A DNA stretch of 64,000 nucleotides from Nepenthes gracilis (taxonomy: Eukaryota; Streptophyta; Magnoliopsida; Caryophyllales; Nepenthaceae), in the NCBI GenBank assembly GCA_033239525.1, contig BSYO01000022.1, positions 14,580,923 to 14,644,922 of the forward strand, in the 5' to 3' direction. The notes beneath the pieces were generated by a model. The model made no database searches. It had not been told where the DNA came from and saw only the letters and a program-made list of their open reading frames with translations. Position 1 is the stretch's first letter; every line of letters begins with the position of its first letter. Below, piece after piece: positions 34,301-45,588 of the stretch. Both the position numbers and the translations under genes were made by a program.

Positions 34301-34965
34301 TAAAGGTCGCTGCTCTTGCTGAGGCGCCTTCTGGATGTCCATTCTGCCTTACTGATGGGCTCTAGTGTTGCAAATCTTGGTTGCTTTATTCTTTTCTGCC
34401 TAATTGAAGAGGATTGCAATGAAGTGCTGCTCAACGGTGCTCTGCTGATGTTGGTGCTGCTTGAACACCAAGCTGAGGTATTCAACTGCACACTTGATTT
34501 CCTGATCCCTTGCTGATGGAATCTGATCTGGTGGGAACCCCTGGAAGGAAAGGCTACTGAATGCTACGTGGTGCTGATCTCTCTTTCGGTGGTTTGATGC
34601 TGATGCTTGGATGATATACCTGTGGGATTATGCCCTGCTGCGTGGTGCTCCTGGAGCATGGGCAGTTGAAGGGCTCATTTCGTTTGCTGATTACGAAATG
34701 GATGATGGACTCAAGCTTGGAGTCCAGTGATTTAGCTGATTGGGTGTGTCTGGTTATGTGTAATGTCAGATTACATTTGTAGTTTTTTGTTCAACGCTAT
34801 CCTCTTAGAGGATTTTTTGGTATTATCTGTTGTACCGTTTGCTCGGGGTATGCCCCAGCTTTTTATGTTTTATTTCCAAATCAAAATACTTGGAGATAAA
34901 ATATAATTTTTGTAATTTTTTCTCCCTATAAATCCAAAATTCTTACTTACCAAAAAAAAAAAAAA
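31386..34965 (+). mobile_element. Complete ORF1-only (HAL1-like) retroposon, 12-bp TSD
   Basis: A 3580-bp insertion between gypsy protease and RT, flanked by gctattcatgct (31374-31385, 34966-34977). It consists of a short leader, ORF1 (31484-33123), about 1.64 kb of TGCTG-rich non-coding tail, the conserved terminus (34760-34952) and A-tail. The flanks of ORF1 and tail leave no room for ORF2. It is the plus-strand counterpart of 234-4080 and 58940-62212. A segment of the tail (34165-34300) aligns with 43550-43665. Confidence 0.88.
31484..33123 (+). pseudogene. ORF1 of the 31386 element: DUF4283 plus CCHC knuckle
   Basis: Start ATG at 31484 in good context (gccATGgcc), N-terminus MAVTTAPSLVSATPVRPP. 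A DUF4283 domain follows at about residues 75-250 (HSWVDVVKKDGSG; PIWIKMSNIPLELWSPDG; ARMENLSFAKMCVEVGVDG). The zinc knuckle CPRCQQIGHLETRC is near 32308-32350. The basic C-terminal end is KSKKKKKAASKKSRGSSGS-stop at 33121. Damage: frameshift in a C-run near 31680, in-frame 27-bp deletion near 31808 relative to the 3514-4008 copy, stop at 32119-32121, frameshifts near 32225 and 32790-32880. The family acts in the LINE RNP. Confidence 0.8.
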
Positions 34966-34977
34966 GCTATTCATGCT

Positions 34978-36400
34978 CGGCATTTGATGAGGAATTGATG
35001 CCAGGCCAATCTGGCTTATGCTAGTGTAACTGAGGGTCATTAAATGTCAACTAAGGAGATCCTTGTAGTGTGTGAGTTTGATGATATATTTTCAGAATAA
35101 TTGTTTGGCTTGCCACCAAACCAGGAGATAGAGTTTGAAATTGAGCTGGTGCCAGGATTAGCACCGATATCAAAGATGCCTTACAGAATGGAGTCTGCTG
35201 AATTGAAGGTGTTGAAGTAGAAATTGTAGGAATTACTAGATAAGGGCTTTATTAGAACGAGTATGTCCCCATGGGGTGGGCTGGTCTTGTTTGTGAGGAA
35301 GAAAAATAGAACTTTGAGAATATGTGTGGATTATCGGGAGATAAATAATATCATAATTAAGAATAAATATCCCTTGCCAAGGATTGATGACCTCTTTGAC
35401 CAGTTACAGGGAGCCTGCGTGTTTTTAAAAATTGACCTTTGATCTGGAAATTATCAGCTCTAAATTAAACAGGGGGATGTGGCGAAAACGGCATTTAGGA
35501 CGAGGTATGGCCACTATGAGTTTATAGTAATATCGTTCAGGTTAAAAAATATTCCTGCCACTTTTATGGATTTAATGAACCAAGTCTTTTGACCTTATTT
35601 AGATAAATTTTTGGTAGTCTTTATTGATGATATCCTTGTTTATTCTAAGAGTAATGAAGAGCACGAGGTGCATTTGAGAACCATGCTTTCAAGAGCATCA
35701 ATTATTTGCGAAGCTGAATAAGTGTGAATTTTGGTTGGAAGAAGTGGGATTCTTAGGCCATATTATTTCTAAGGGTGCAATCTTGGTTGAGTTGAAGAAG
35801 ATTGATGCTGTAGTGAATTGGAGCCGACCGAAGTTGGTGACCGAGGTCCAGAGTTTTCTAGACATGGCCGAATATTATCGTAGATTCATGAAGATTTTTT
35901 TTTGAATTACTATGCCACTCACTCAGTTAACGAAGAAGGAGGCTAAGTCTAAATGGACCAAGAAATGTGAGCAAAGTTTTTAGGAGCTAAAGTACCGGTT
36001 AACCTCTATGTCGATTTTGATTATTTCACACGGATCAGGTGGATTGGTAGTTTACTGTGATACGTCTAAGACTGGACTAGGTTGTGTCTTAATGCAACAT
36101 GGAAATGTAGTTGCTTACGGATCTCGACAGTTGAAGGTTCATGAAAGGAATTATCCAACCTATGATTTAGAACTAGCTGTCGCGGTATTTGTATTAAAAA
36201 TCTAGAAACATTATCTGTATAGCAAGAAATTTCTTGTATATTTTGACCTCGAGAGTTTAAAATATTTATTTTCACAGAAGCAATCAAACATGAGGTAGAG
36301 GAGGTGGTTGAATTTCTAAAAGATTATGATTGTGAGATCCAATACCAACCAAGAAAAGCCAATGTGGTCGCCGATGTTTTTAGTCACCGATCGAGCTTTG
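34978..36400 (+). pseudogene. Gypsy RT and RNase H, unit 4
   Basis: Resumes after the TSD with protease/RT linker sequence. RT runs from about 35230 ([43 protein letters not shown] near 35620). RNase H is near 36010-36200 ([22 protein letters not shown]). Stops and small deletions occur throughout. Confidence 0.78.
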
Positions 36401-38003
36401 TGGCAAGATTACAGATTAAGGAGATGGAGATGCTTGATTATATGAAGCAATGCAACATCCAGCGGTCCATCAAAGGAAATCGAATGCTGCTATCTTATCT
36501 TCAAGTATAGCTTGAGGTGTTATGGAGAATCAAGGAGGAGCAAGCGAATGATCTATTCTTGATAGAGATTGCTGGAGACTTGAAGAAGGACTCCATAATT
36601 GATTTTAATATTTGGGCTGATAGAGTCCTGAGATTTAGGGATCAGTTATGTGTACCGGGAAATAAGGAGCTTAAGGAAGAGATTTGAGGGTAGCACACCA
36701 AACTAGGTATACACTTCACCGTGGAATTAATAAGATGTATCAGGGCTTAAAAAAATCATTCTGGTTGAGAATTATGAAGAAGAAAATTGTGGTATTTGTG
36801 AATAAATGTCTTATTTGTTTGCAATTGAAAGTCGAGAAAAGGAAACCGGCTGGACTACTATAACCGATAGCCATCCCAAGTTGGAAGTGCGAGGACATTG
36901 CGTTGGATTTTGTGTCTGGTTTGCCTAGAACCCTAAAGAACCACAATGCCATATGGGTTATCGTTGATCGGCTGACCAAATCGGCCTATTTCTTGGTAAT
37001 TCGGACAACCTACTCTCAAGATCAATTGGCTTGGCTGTATATTAATGAGATTGTCGGCTCCATTGTGTGTCAGCCTTGATTGTATCCGATCAAGATCCAA
37101 TGTTTGTCTCAAAATTTTGGGAAAGCTTACATTGAGAATTGGGGTCAGGTTTAAAATTTAGCATGACTTATCATCTCGAAACAGATGGTCAATTAGAGTA
37201 TACCATTCAAATATTAGAAGACATGCTAAGGGCTTCAGTGTTAGATATGAAAGGTATTTGGGATTATCATTTGGCTCTGGCGGAGTTTGTTTATAATAAT
37301 AGTTACCAGGTGAGTATTGGTATGACACCGTTTGAAACTTTATATGGGATAAAATGCTGATCGCCTATTCATTTGGAAGAAACGGGAGATAGGTGACTAT
37401 TTGGTCCGAAAATTATCAAGGAGATGATAGAGAAAATCAGGTTGATTTATGAGAATTTAAAAGTAGCTCAAAGTAGGTAGAAGTGCTACATAGATAAAAG
37501 GGGATTGGTGTTGAAATTTGAAGTCGATGATTTTGTATTCCTAAATGTATCACCATCCAAAGGAACATCCTAATTTGGAGTAAAAGGAAAGTTAAAGCCG
37601 AGGTTCATAGGGCCCTTTGCAACTTTGGAAAAAGTTGGTGAAGTAATTTACCGGTTAGCCTTGCTTCCAAGCTTGGCTGATGTTCATGATGTGTTTCACG
37701 TACCAATGCTTCGTAAATATGTCCATGATTCAGTGCATGTAATTAAGTTTAAGCTTCTGTCTATTGGTGAAAATCTATCTTACTTTGAGTAGCTAGTGCA
37801 GATTTTAGACCAGAGGGATCAAATATTACGCAGAAAGACCATCCCTTTAGTAAAAGTTTTTTGGAGAAATTACTCGGTTGAGGAAGCTATATGGGAACAT
37901 GAAGTAGAGAGCCGTGGCAAGTATCCCCAGTTATTTCCATAAGGTTTATATATATATAGTCTTGTCAAATTTCGAGGAGAAAATTTTATAAGTTGTGGAG
38001 AAT
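36401..38003 (+). pseudogene. Gypsy integrase, unit 4, and PPT
   Basis: Integrase zinc region near 36640-36770, core near 36890-37330 ([50 protein letters not shown] in pieces), C-terminal region with VFHVPMLRKYVHDS near 37690, chromodomain-like end near 37850-37940. The PPT agttgtggagaa precedes LTR-d. Broken by stops and shifts. Confidence 0.78.
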
Positions 38004-38578
38004 TGTAAGGACCGAGTTCATAGGACTTAGTCTCTCACAGCCTTAATGGGAAAATTGGCCTCAGTAGCAAGACGACAAGATAAGAATTGTTGACCGGCCG
38101 GATTGAATTATTGACCAAAATTTGTGGTTGATTGATTTAAAGGGTGGTTGCCCGTATTAGAAAGAGGACTGATTAAGATAGTCGATCAGATTAGATAGAC
38201 GACTAGACTAGATTATCAATTGGTTAATATAGATGACTGGAGTAGATAGATGACAAGGATGGAATGTTGACCGAAATTAGAATAGTTGACTAGAATTATA
38301 GTAGTTGACCTGAATTAGGGAGATAACCAAAATTGCCATGAAACCGCGGTCTGAAAATGAACAGCAACAACCGAGGTCGTTTGGAAAATTAGAAAGAGAT
38401 TGAGGTAATTTGGCAAATTAGAAAGAGAACAAGGACTTAGAGAGTGAGAACAAGAGATAGTGAGACATTTATTTTACTCCTATCTACCCCATTGACCTTC
38501 TAGAAAGGGAAAACTAAGTGGAAAAAGAAGTACCAAATAGGTCACTTATCCCCACCTGCTCCCACTTACCTTATTGTC

Positions 38579-38586
38579 TATAAATA
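38579..38586 (+). promoter_or_regulatory. TATA box of LTR-d
   Basis: TATAAATA preceded by attgtc, as in LTR-b. Confidence 0.65.
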
Positions 38587-39146
38587 CTAGATTTGGGGGG
38601 GTTGGGAATGGAGTTTGGAAATCTGAGAGGGAAGCACGAAGGAGAAGAAGGAGAGGAAGAGTTTTAGGTCAAATTTGAGTAAGGGAATTCGTAGATAAGG
38701 ATTAGGCAAGTGTACTCTATGTTTTGTCTTTAGCTGTTGCTAATTCTTGTCTGAATCCTTTGGAAATTATTGTTCTAATACCCTTTTTCGCTATGTTTTT
38801 ATGTAATGCACGTCATGATACTTGTTTTCTCATGTTTTATGAAGGATTTCATGTTCAATGCATGTGTTATGTCTTACATGCGGGATTTTATTTCGTGGTT
38901 TATGCTTGAAAATTGTTAGAATTCCTTCTGTTTGTTGAGTTCTGTATTACAGTAAGAATTGGTAAGTTTAAGCCATGGTGCACGGAAAAGTTATCTTGCA
39001 TGTTTAATTATTGTCAATAAATATAAGTTTGCTTATCTCATTCATTTGCATGTTTGCTCGCCGTTTATGAAAGTAAGTTTGCTCTTTAAGGACTTCAGTA
39101 ATTTGAAGCTCAAGATTTAAGAAAATTAGATTTTTGACAAAAGGTA

Positions 39147-39557
39147 ATCGAGTAGTTATAGGCTTAAAATGTAGCCGTTGTTGATATATGATGGCTGAGT
39201 AGCTACAGGCCTAAAATATTGCCCTTATTAATATATGATGGCCGAGTAGCTACAGGGCTAAAATGTAGCCGTTATTGATATATGATGGCTGAGTATCTAC
39301 AGGCCTAAAATGTAGCCGTTATTGATAAATGATGGCAGAGTAGCTGTAGGCCTAAAATGTTACCGTTATTAATATAGGATGGTTGAGTAGCTACAGGCCT
39401 AAAATGTAGCCATTATTGATATATGATGGCCAATTATCTGTAGGCTTAAAATGTAGCTATTATTGATATATGATAGCCGAGTGGCTGCAGGCCTAAAATG
39501 TAGCCGTTATTAATATATGATGACCGAGTTGATTCAGGCCAAAAATGTAGTCGTTAA
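39147..39557 (+). repeat. 47-bp tandem repeats in LTR-d, nine units
   Basis: Nine imperfect units of about 47 bp; internal units read gagtagctacaggcctaaaa, then tgtagccgttattgatat, then atgatgg. The last unit ends ...gtcgttaaagg as in the other LTRs. Confidence 0.87.
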
Positions 39558-40261
39558 AGGAAAGTTGTTTTTTGATTTTAATTCGTTTTGGAAATCAGTT
39601 CTCATGGAAATGTCTTTGGCCCATGTTTTATGTTCCGGTATCCATAATGCTTTCGTTCTATTTTTTTTATTTCGTTTCGAAACTATATTTATGCATGACT
39701 GTACTTATTTGTACTTTGTTGAGCAATCTGCTCACTCATTGCTATTTTTTACCTTCAGAAGAGTAAGAGTAAGAATTCATGGCGGACGAGAAAGAGTAGA
39801 GCTGAATGGGCTAGCTAGACAGGAAGGCCTATCTTGATTCATGTTGGTATATGATGAACTGCATGTATTTTTAGTCATTTTGGAAACTTTTGTATAACGA
39901 TTCCACTGTATAAATTGATGGATAATTATATACTTCCACTGAACTTTATGGTTTAAGCAATTTTGGTTCTTAGTGGCATCTCATATGTCAAAGATTTCTT
40001 CTTGAGAACCGACCGACCTAGATAAGGCCGACCTAGAATCTTGGCCGGCCAAGATGAGGCCAACTTAAGAGCTTTGGCCAGTTTGGATCTTGTGTGTGCT
40101 ATTATTTTAAAATATTGCATGATTATTTATGTTCATCTCATTATTCATTTGCATTGTGATATGGACGGATGAGTGTTGTAGCCCAGCAAGAGCTCCGATC
40201 CGTTACACTAAGTATGGACATTGACGGAGGTCATTAGAGGATTATGTCCCGTTCCGTCACA

Positions 40262-40689
40262 CGATTGATGGTGCTCGTCCCTTTTGGAGGTAGTTGTCAC
40301 ATGCATGCTGTGGAAGCCTCGTAAGGTTTCAATGGCAATCTTATGGCGAGGTTTGACGCTTGGTTTGCAAGCCCCTCCGGCGGTGGTATTTGACTGCGCT
40401 TGGGTCGCTCGATTGTTGGAATCGAGGTTTACATTTGACCGTCTCTAAATCACTCCGTTTACGGGACTGAGGTTTTAAATGGGTTATTGCTGGTCGGGTG
40501 ACAACTGAAGGGAAATTCTTCCAACTTAGGGGTAGTCTGGGTCATCTGATTTCATGCAATGTAATGCAAGCACTCAAGTGAACAATCAATAATACACAAA
40601 CAGTAATTTTACTAATTTAAACGTGGTACATTTTAGTAGCACTCCTAATAATCTATACTAGACCTTCCTGGGTTTTGCATGGGGTTATT
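40262..40689. other. No recognisable gene or element
   Basis: Sequence between LTR-d and the Tat-like integrase relic. It could be 3' untranslated or LTR sequence of that relic, or the original target of the gypsy array. No coding frame of note. Confidence 0.4.
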
Positions 40690-41125
40690 GGTAATATTTC
40701 TTGAGGTGGATGGTGTTCCATTTCTTTAGGACCAATTTACCATTCTAGGTGTGTAACTTGTACGTACCATTTTAGAGAATTACTGAGACAAGGAATGGGC
40801 CTTTCCAATTTGGGGAGAGTTTATTCTATTAGCAATATTATCCATGGCCTCCATGCTCTGCAAAACTAGGCCGCCCACCCCAAATTGATACTCTTTCACC
40901 CTCTTATTGTAATACCAGGTGATCCGTTGTTGATAGGATGTCACGCACATTTTATCTATATCTTGGGCTTCTTCTAGCAAATCGAGATGCTCTCTGAGTC
41001 ATTGGGAGCTATCGAGCAGATCAAAGTTTTCAACCTGAAGGTTGGGCAGTCCGATTTTCACTAGGATGATCGCTTCAATCCCAAAGTATAGACTGAAGGG
41101 CGTCTTGTACGTAGGTTCTATCATG
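40690..41125 (-). pseudogene. Tat-like Ty3/gypsy integrase C-terminal relic
   Basis: Minus-strand reading: TYKTPFSLYFGIEAIILVKIGLP near 41050-41115, LEEAQDIDKMCVTSYQQRIT and YYNKRVKEYQFGVGGLVLQ near 40860-40980, then LNGKLVLKKWNTIHLKKYYQ-like sequence near 40690-40750. These match the last part of integrase in Tat-lineage gypsy elements (TPF..YG.EA...E, YYN..V....F..GDLVL, W...L..YY). A stop and frameshifts are present. It belongs to a different lineage from the Tekay-like array. Confidence 0.7.
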
Positions 41126-41775
41126 ATCCGAAAATTAGCAGATTTAATTAATTATTATTCCTAAAATTTAAAATTTTAAATAAAATTAATAAATAATACT
41201 AAGTTCGAAAACCCAGATTCAATAAACCAAATATATAGGACCCGACAAATTAAAAACCCTATAGGACCTCATCGGACAACCATTTAGATAGTATAAATAC
41301 GGTCTTTTGTACAATCATCGTAAGGGAGGTAACAATTTAACTAAAATCATAATCAGATATAACATAATATCCCAACTATTATGAAAATATAACCATGGTA
41401 TATACTCGGCTAACTCCAAAATTCAATCACATCAAATATTAATTTAAGCCATAATGAAGCTAAAACACACCAAATCATGCAAATAGCTGTCATATTATGT
41501 TCTTACTCCTACAATGCATTTGAACCTTCTACTCTGAATGGACAAATTATAACATATGAGTCTAAAGCTCAACACGTATCATATACGAGCAAATGGGTCC
41601 AATAAATCAGATAGAGTGTCAAGGAGCAAATATCAAAATTAGAAAACAAATACAAATCCAAGTTGTCGATACAAAAATCAAGTCATCAAATCCAAAATAA
41701 AATCCAATCAACTAATTCTTGAGACTACAACTAACTAGCCCTAACTTTGTCTTCATGGTATAACCTAGATAACTT
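41126..41775. other. AT-rich non-coding sequence
   Basis: No ORF, repeat or element end recognised. It is the target of the insertion at 41776. Confidence 0.5.
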
Positions 41776-42327
41776 TTTTTTTTTGATAAGTAAGATTGTA
41801 TTAAAATAAAAACAAATACAAAACATGTATTCTATCTCTAAGTGTTTTGCCGACTTGGAGTTAGAACCTAGATGTTAGGGACATGGAACATGTCATGAAA
41901 CCAAAGTAACCTTACAAAAGGAGACAATCTATCAGTCATCCTAATCATCCCATTGCCTCCAATAAACCTAGCCAAAATGCAGAAACACACTCTAGACAAG
42001 CTGGGCAACTAACAACCAGAAGCTCCGCGCTCTCCATTTGTAATCTTGAGTGTCAGCGATCCATTGAGTCCTTGGCCAATCAACGAATTGACCGGCCTGT
42101 TGTGCCCATGCAGATCAACCCGTTGATCGAAAATGTTGCGCCCATGACTCCTAGCTTCTTTAGTCGTTTGCCATTGTGGTTCCTCGCCATATTGCCTATT
42201 AAGCTACCAACCGATCAGAATAAAGCTCATTCCTATACAAGTCATAAAGACATGAACCTACAGCCCAAGCAGTGATAAAGCATTCCTGTTGGCCTGCTCT
42301 TTTTTTTTTCATCTGGCTAGTTGAACC
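41776..42327 (-). mobile_element. Short retroposon of a sister subfamily, 16-bp TSD
   Basis: The T-run is followed by gataagtaagattgtattaa. The block atctctaagtgttttgccga is shared (in antisense) with the copy at 21632-22169. TSD ataacc(t/c)agataactt at 41760-41775 and 42328-42343, one mismatch. Length 552 bp, no ORF1. Confidence 0.75.
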
Positions 42328-42477
42328 ATAACCCAGATAACTTGACTTAGGTTTCTGCATAAGATTGATCAATCCTAAAGCATCACTTTTCTTTGATACC
42401 ACCTATAAAGTCCCACGTTCTTATTTAATCTTAATGAGACGTCATACTACATATAACTCCATATGCCATTATTTTTC

Positions 42478-42690
42478 TGCAGAAGTGGATATTTAGCAAG
42501 AGTGAATTTTCTACCGGACTAGATATTCTGCCAGTGTGGATATTTGGCCGGAGTGAATTTTATGCGGAAGTGGATATTTTTCCAGAGTCCATTATTTTTG
42601 TCGGAGTGGATATTTAGCCGAAGTTAATTTTTTACCGGGGTGGATATTTTTTCAGAGTAGATATTTTGGCCAGTTTTGATTTTTGGTCTC
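42478..42690. repeat. Degenerate GCCGGAGTGGATATTT array
   Basis: About nine copies of a 20-bp word (e.g. gtcggagtggatatttagcc) with variation, similar to the array at 21635-21970. Confidence 0.6.
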
Positions 42691-42754
42691 TAAGTTATAA
42701 CATAATTACATATTTAGTAAACTTATGAAATTCAAAATTTGACTGTTACAGTGG

Positions 42755-42840
42755 CCATTAGCATACCTCATACCTTAGACATTTAGCATACCTCATACCT
42801 CAGCCATTTGGCATACCTCATACCTCGGCCATTTAGCCAC
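42755..42840. repeat. 25-bp tandem repeat, about 3.4 units
   Basis: Unit ccatttagcatacctcatac followed by ctcgg; three full units and a partial one. Confidence 0.8.
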
Positions 42841-42856
42841 CAGGCTGAATGCATAT

Positions 42857-43055
42857 TAGCCGGTCAACAGCATGTTGACCAGGCTATTTTCTCAGCCATT
42901 CCCAACCGGTCAACTACTATGTTGATTGGATTATTCCTTATCCATTTTCAGCCATTGACCGAATTCTCCCTTTAGTATTTCTTAGCCGGTCAACAAAATA
43001 TTGGCCGGATTCTTTTCATAACCTTCCTTAGCTGGTCAACATCTGTTGACCGGAT
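42857..43055. repeat. Four spaced palindromes of GGTCAACA/TGTTGACC type
   Basis: GGTCAACA-gca-TGTTGACC at 42862-42880 and GGTCAACA-tc-TGTTGACC at 43034-43051 have perfect 8-bp arms. Two decayed versions (ccggtcaac...gttgattgg at 42906-42929, ccggtcaac...ttggccgg at 42986-43008) lie between. Spacing is 45-80 bp. The arm resembles the GTTGACCGG words of the gypsy LTR U3. Confidence 0.7.
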
Positions 43056-43492
43056 TCTTTTCTTGCCCAACTGCCAAACAGATAATTACATAAATAACAA
43101 TGATTCCATTAATTATGATTGAGGGCCTCACAATAATCCCTCTAAGAAACTAGCTGTGGAGGGATAGCTCCACATTGCTAGTTAGCAAGCTAAGGTCTCG
43201 TTCGTTAACGGAATTAACCAGACAAATAGCTCCACTAACTAAGACCGGCCATGCACCACCACCCATAGAATCAAGAAAGAGCTCTCAATCTGTCAATCCT
43301 TACTATGTCTAGGCATGGTAAGTTTTCCTGTGTTGAGTCAAATTATGCCGTCAGCTCCACTCTTGGTGGTGCTCCTCCATCAATTCCTTTAAATTTTAGC
43401 CTTGCGACCATACTCCCCTTGGAACACAAAAACTTTGATTTCTCATAAGGTGTCAGCGGCGTCCTAAAAGTAACATCTGTCGATCCCTAGTC

Positions 43493-44229
43493 TGGGTGCT
43501 GCTCCTGCTGACATGCTGACCTGCACAGCTTGCTGAGTGTGTGTAACTGTATGGTCTGTTGTTGTTTGGTAGCTCGTGCCGTGTTGATGCTGTTGGCCCT
43601 GTGTAATTGATGCTGAGCCCGATGGCCATGTTGCTCCTCTGCTGTGAAGAGCAGCTACTGATGCAGGTGTTCATGTTGCTCTAGATGTGAGCTAAACCTG
43701 TTGTTGCTGAGGGACGCTGCTCTTGATTTGCTGAGGCGCCTACTGGCTGTCCATTCTGCCTTGCTGCTGGGTCCCAATGTTGCAAATCTGCTGCTGATTG
43801 AAGAGGAATGCAGTGAAGCGCTGCTCAACTGTGTTCTGCTGATGCTGGTGCCTGCTGAAGACCAAGCTGAGCTGAAGGGCTCGTTTCTTCTGCTGATTAT
43901 GGAATGGCTGATGTCTGGAGCATTGGCACTTTACTGGCTGCCTCCAGATGAGGTTTTGCTGATCCTGGTGAAGATTGAAGTCCAGTGATGTAGCTGATCT
44001 TGTGTGTGTCTGTTTATGTGTAATCTCAGATTACATTTGTTGTTTTTTTTTTGTTCATTGCTGTCCTCTTAGAGGCTTTTTTGGTATTATCTATTGTACC
44101 GTCTGCTCGGGGTATGCCCTAGCTTTTTATGTTTTATTTCTAAGTCAAAATACTTGGAGATAAAATATAGATTTTGTAATTTTTTCTCCCTATAATCCAA
44201 AATACTTACTTACCAAAAAAAAAAAAAAA
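43493..44229 (+). mobile_element. 5'-truncated TACTTACC-A(n) retroposon in 18S, 14-bp TSD
   Basis: 737 bp, TSD gtcgatccctagtc (43479-43492, 44230-44243). The tail segment 43550-43665 aligns with 34165-34300 of the complete element, followed by the conserved terminus and A-tail. Confidence 0.87.
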
Positions 44230-44245
44230 GTCGATCCCTAGTCGA

Positions 44246-44280
<35 letters not shown>

Positions 44281-44419
44281 TGTCTTCGAACCCCCAACTT
44301 TCATTCTTGATTAATGAAAACATCATTGGAAAATGCTTTTGCAGTTGTTTGCCTTTCCTAAATCCAAGAATTTTACCTTTGACTATGAAATACGAATGCC
44401 TCCGACTGTCCCTATTAAT

Positions 44420-45588
44420 TTTTTTTTGGTAAGTAAGTGTGTAATTTGGATTAATGGGAGAAAAAATTATAAAAAAATCAGTGTGCTAACTCCAAGATTT
44501 GACTTGGAATTAGCACATAAAATGCTAGGGTATACCCCGAGCGACTGGTACAACAGAGGGAACCACAAAAATACCTCTAAGAGGAACGGTCTAACAGAGG
44601 AAAGAAAATGATTACAATCATTTTACATAAGCAGAAACAAAAAACATTTACTCCCGAGTGGCTGGATCTGCATTCGAGTGACTGGATCATAACCCGAGTG
44701 CAAACCAATACTGCCCACTGCATGAAGCAAAGTCCACTGCCCACTGCACCACAACACAACAGCCCAAGGTTTCCATCCATGGAACAAAGGCAGTTGCATC
44801 ACGCCCATTTCCATCTCCATCAAAACCTGCAGCAGCTGCACAGTCCCAGGAACAGCATGAGGTTCAGCAGATGGTACCAGCAGAACTGAATAGTTCAGCA
44901 GGCAAGAATGATCTTCAGCAACCGAAAGCATAGAAAGTCTTCAGCAACCAAACAAATTACACTTTAAATCTAAGGACAGCAGCTTCCGGGCCTCTACACA
45001 CATATGCAGGATAAAGCGACCACCGGGCAGCAAACCGATGATAGCACCAGGAAAGAACATTCAACACCTTACCTACATCTGCTTCAGTGCAAAAAAAAAA
45101 ACAACCGCCTCAACCCAGAAGCTTAACAGTCGAGATCAGGGACAGCAACACTTTCAGCCCCAACATAGGACATTAGTCAAGCACTCCAGTTAGCAGAGAG
45201 ACCTGCCCTTCATCGTCATCAGCGCCTCAGCACAGGCAGCACCTTAATCATCCAACAGGCGACACAGAAACCCTGGGCCTCATCTTTAGTAGGCGAACAG
45301 GTCATCTCAGAGAGTATTTGAGATACAACCCACACCAAAACAACAAGGCTTCCAAACCAACACAGCTTCAGGCTTCAGCATCACAGCCCTTAGGATGATG
45401 AATATGCTAAGTTCTAAAGGCACCAACGCACCCAGCTCCAGTATGAGTGTGCTTGTAGGCCAGCTCTGCCAGTACCATCAATACTGTCTACTTCCCCCAG
45501 CCAACAGCAGTAGACAGCAGATGTCAACCATCTGCAACATGAGCCTTCACATATACAATCAACAACTGCCCAACATCCAGCATATACA
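44420..45588 (-). mobile_element. 5'-truncated TACTTACC-A(n) retroposon in 18S, 12-bp TSD
   Basis: 1169 bp, TSD gtccctattaat (44408-44419, 45589-45600). The T-run and ggtaagtaagtgtgtaattt are at the left end; the body is a CAG-rich non-coding tail. Confidence 0.85.

Larger units (their letters stand above)
38004..40261 (+). repeat. Gypsy LTR-d (about 2.26 kb), right end of the array
   Basis: TGTAAGGACCGAG at the start, ...GTTCCGTCACA at the end; TGT...ACA termini are canonical. It has nine 47-bp units. What follows (cgattgatgg...) has no PBS and is not gypsy-like, so this is the outer 3' LTR. Confidence 0.87.

Noticed and set aside
38004..40261. LTR-d followed by a new gypsy unit
   Set aside because: No PBS or gag follows 40261. 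The integrase relic at 40690 is on the other strand and of a different lineage.
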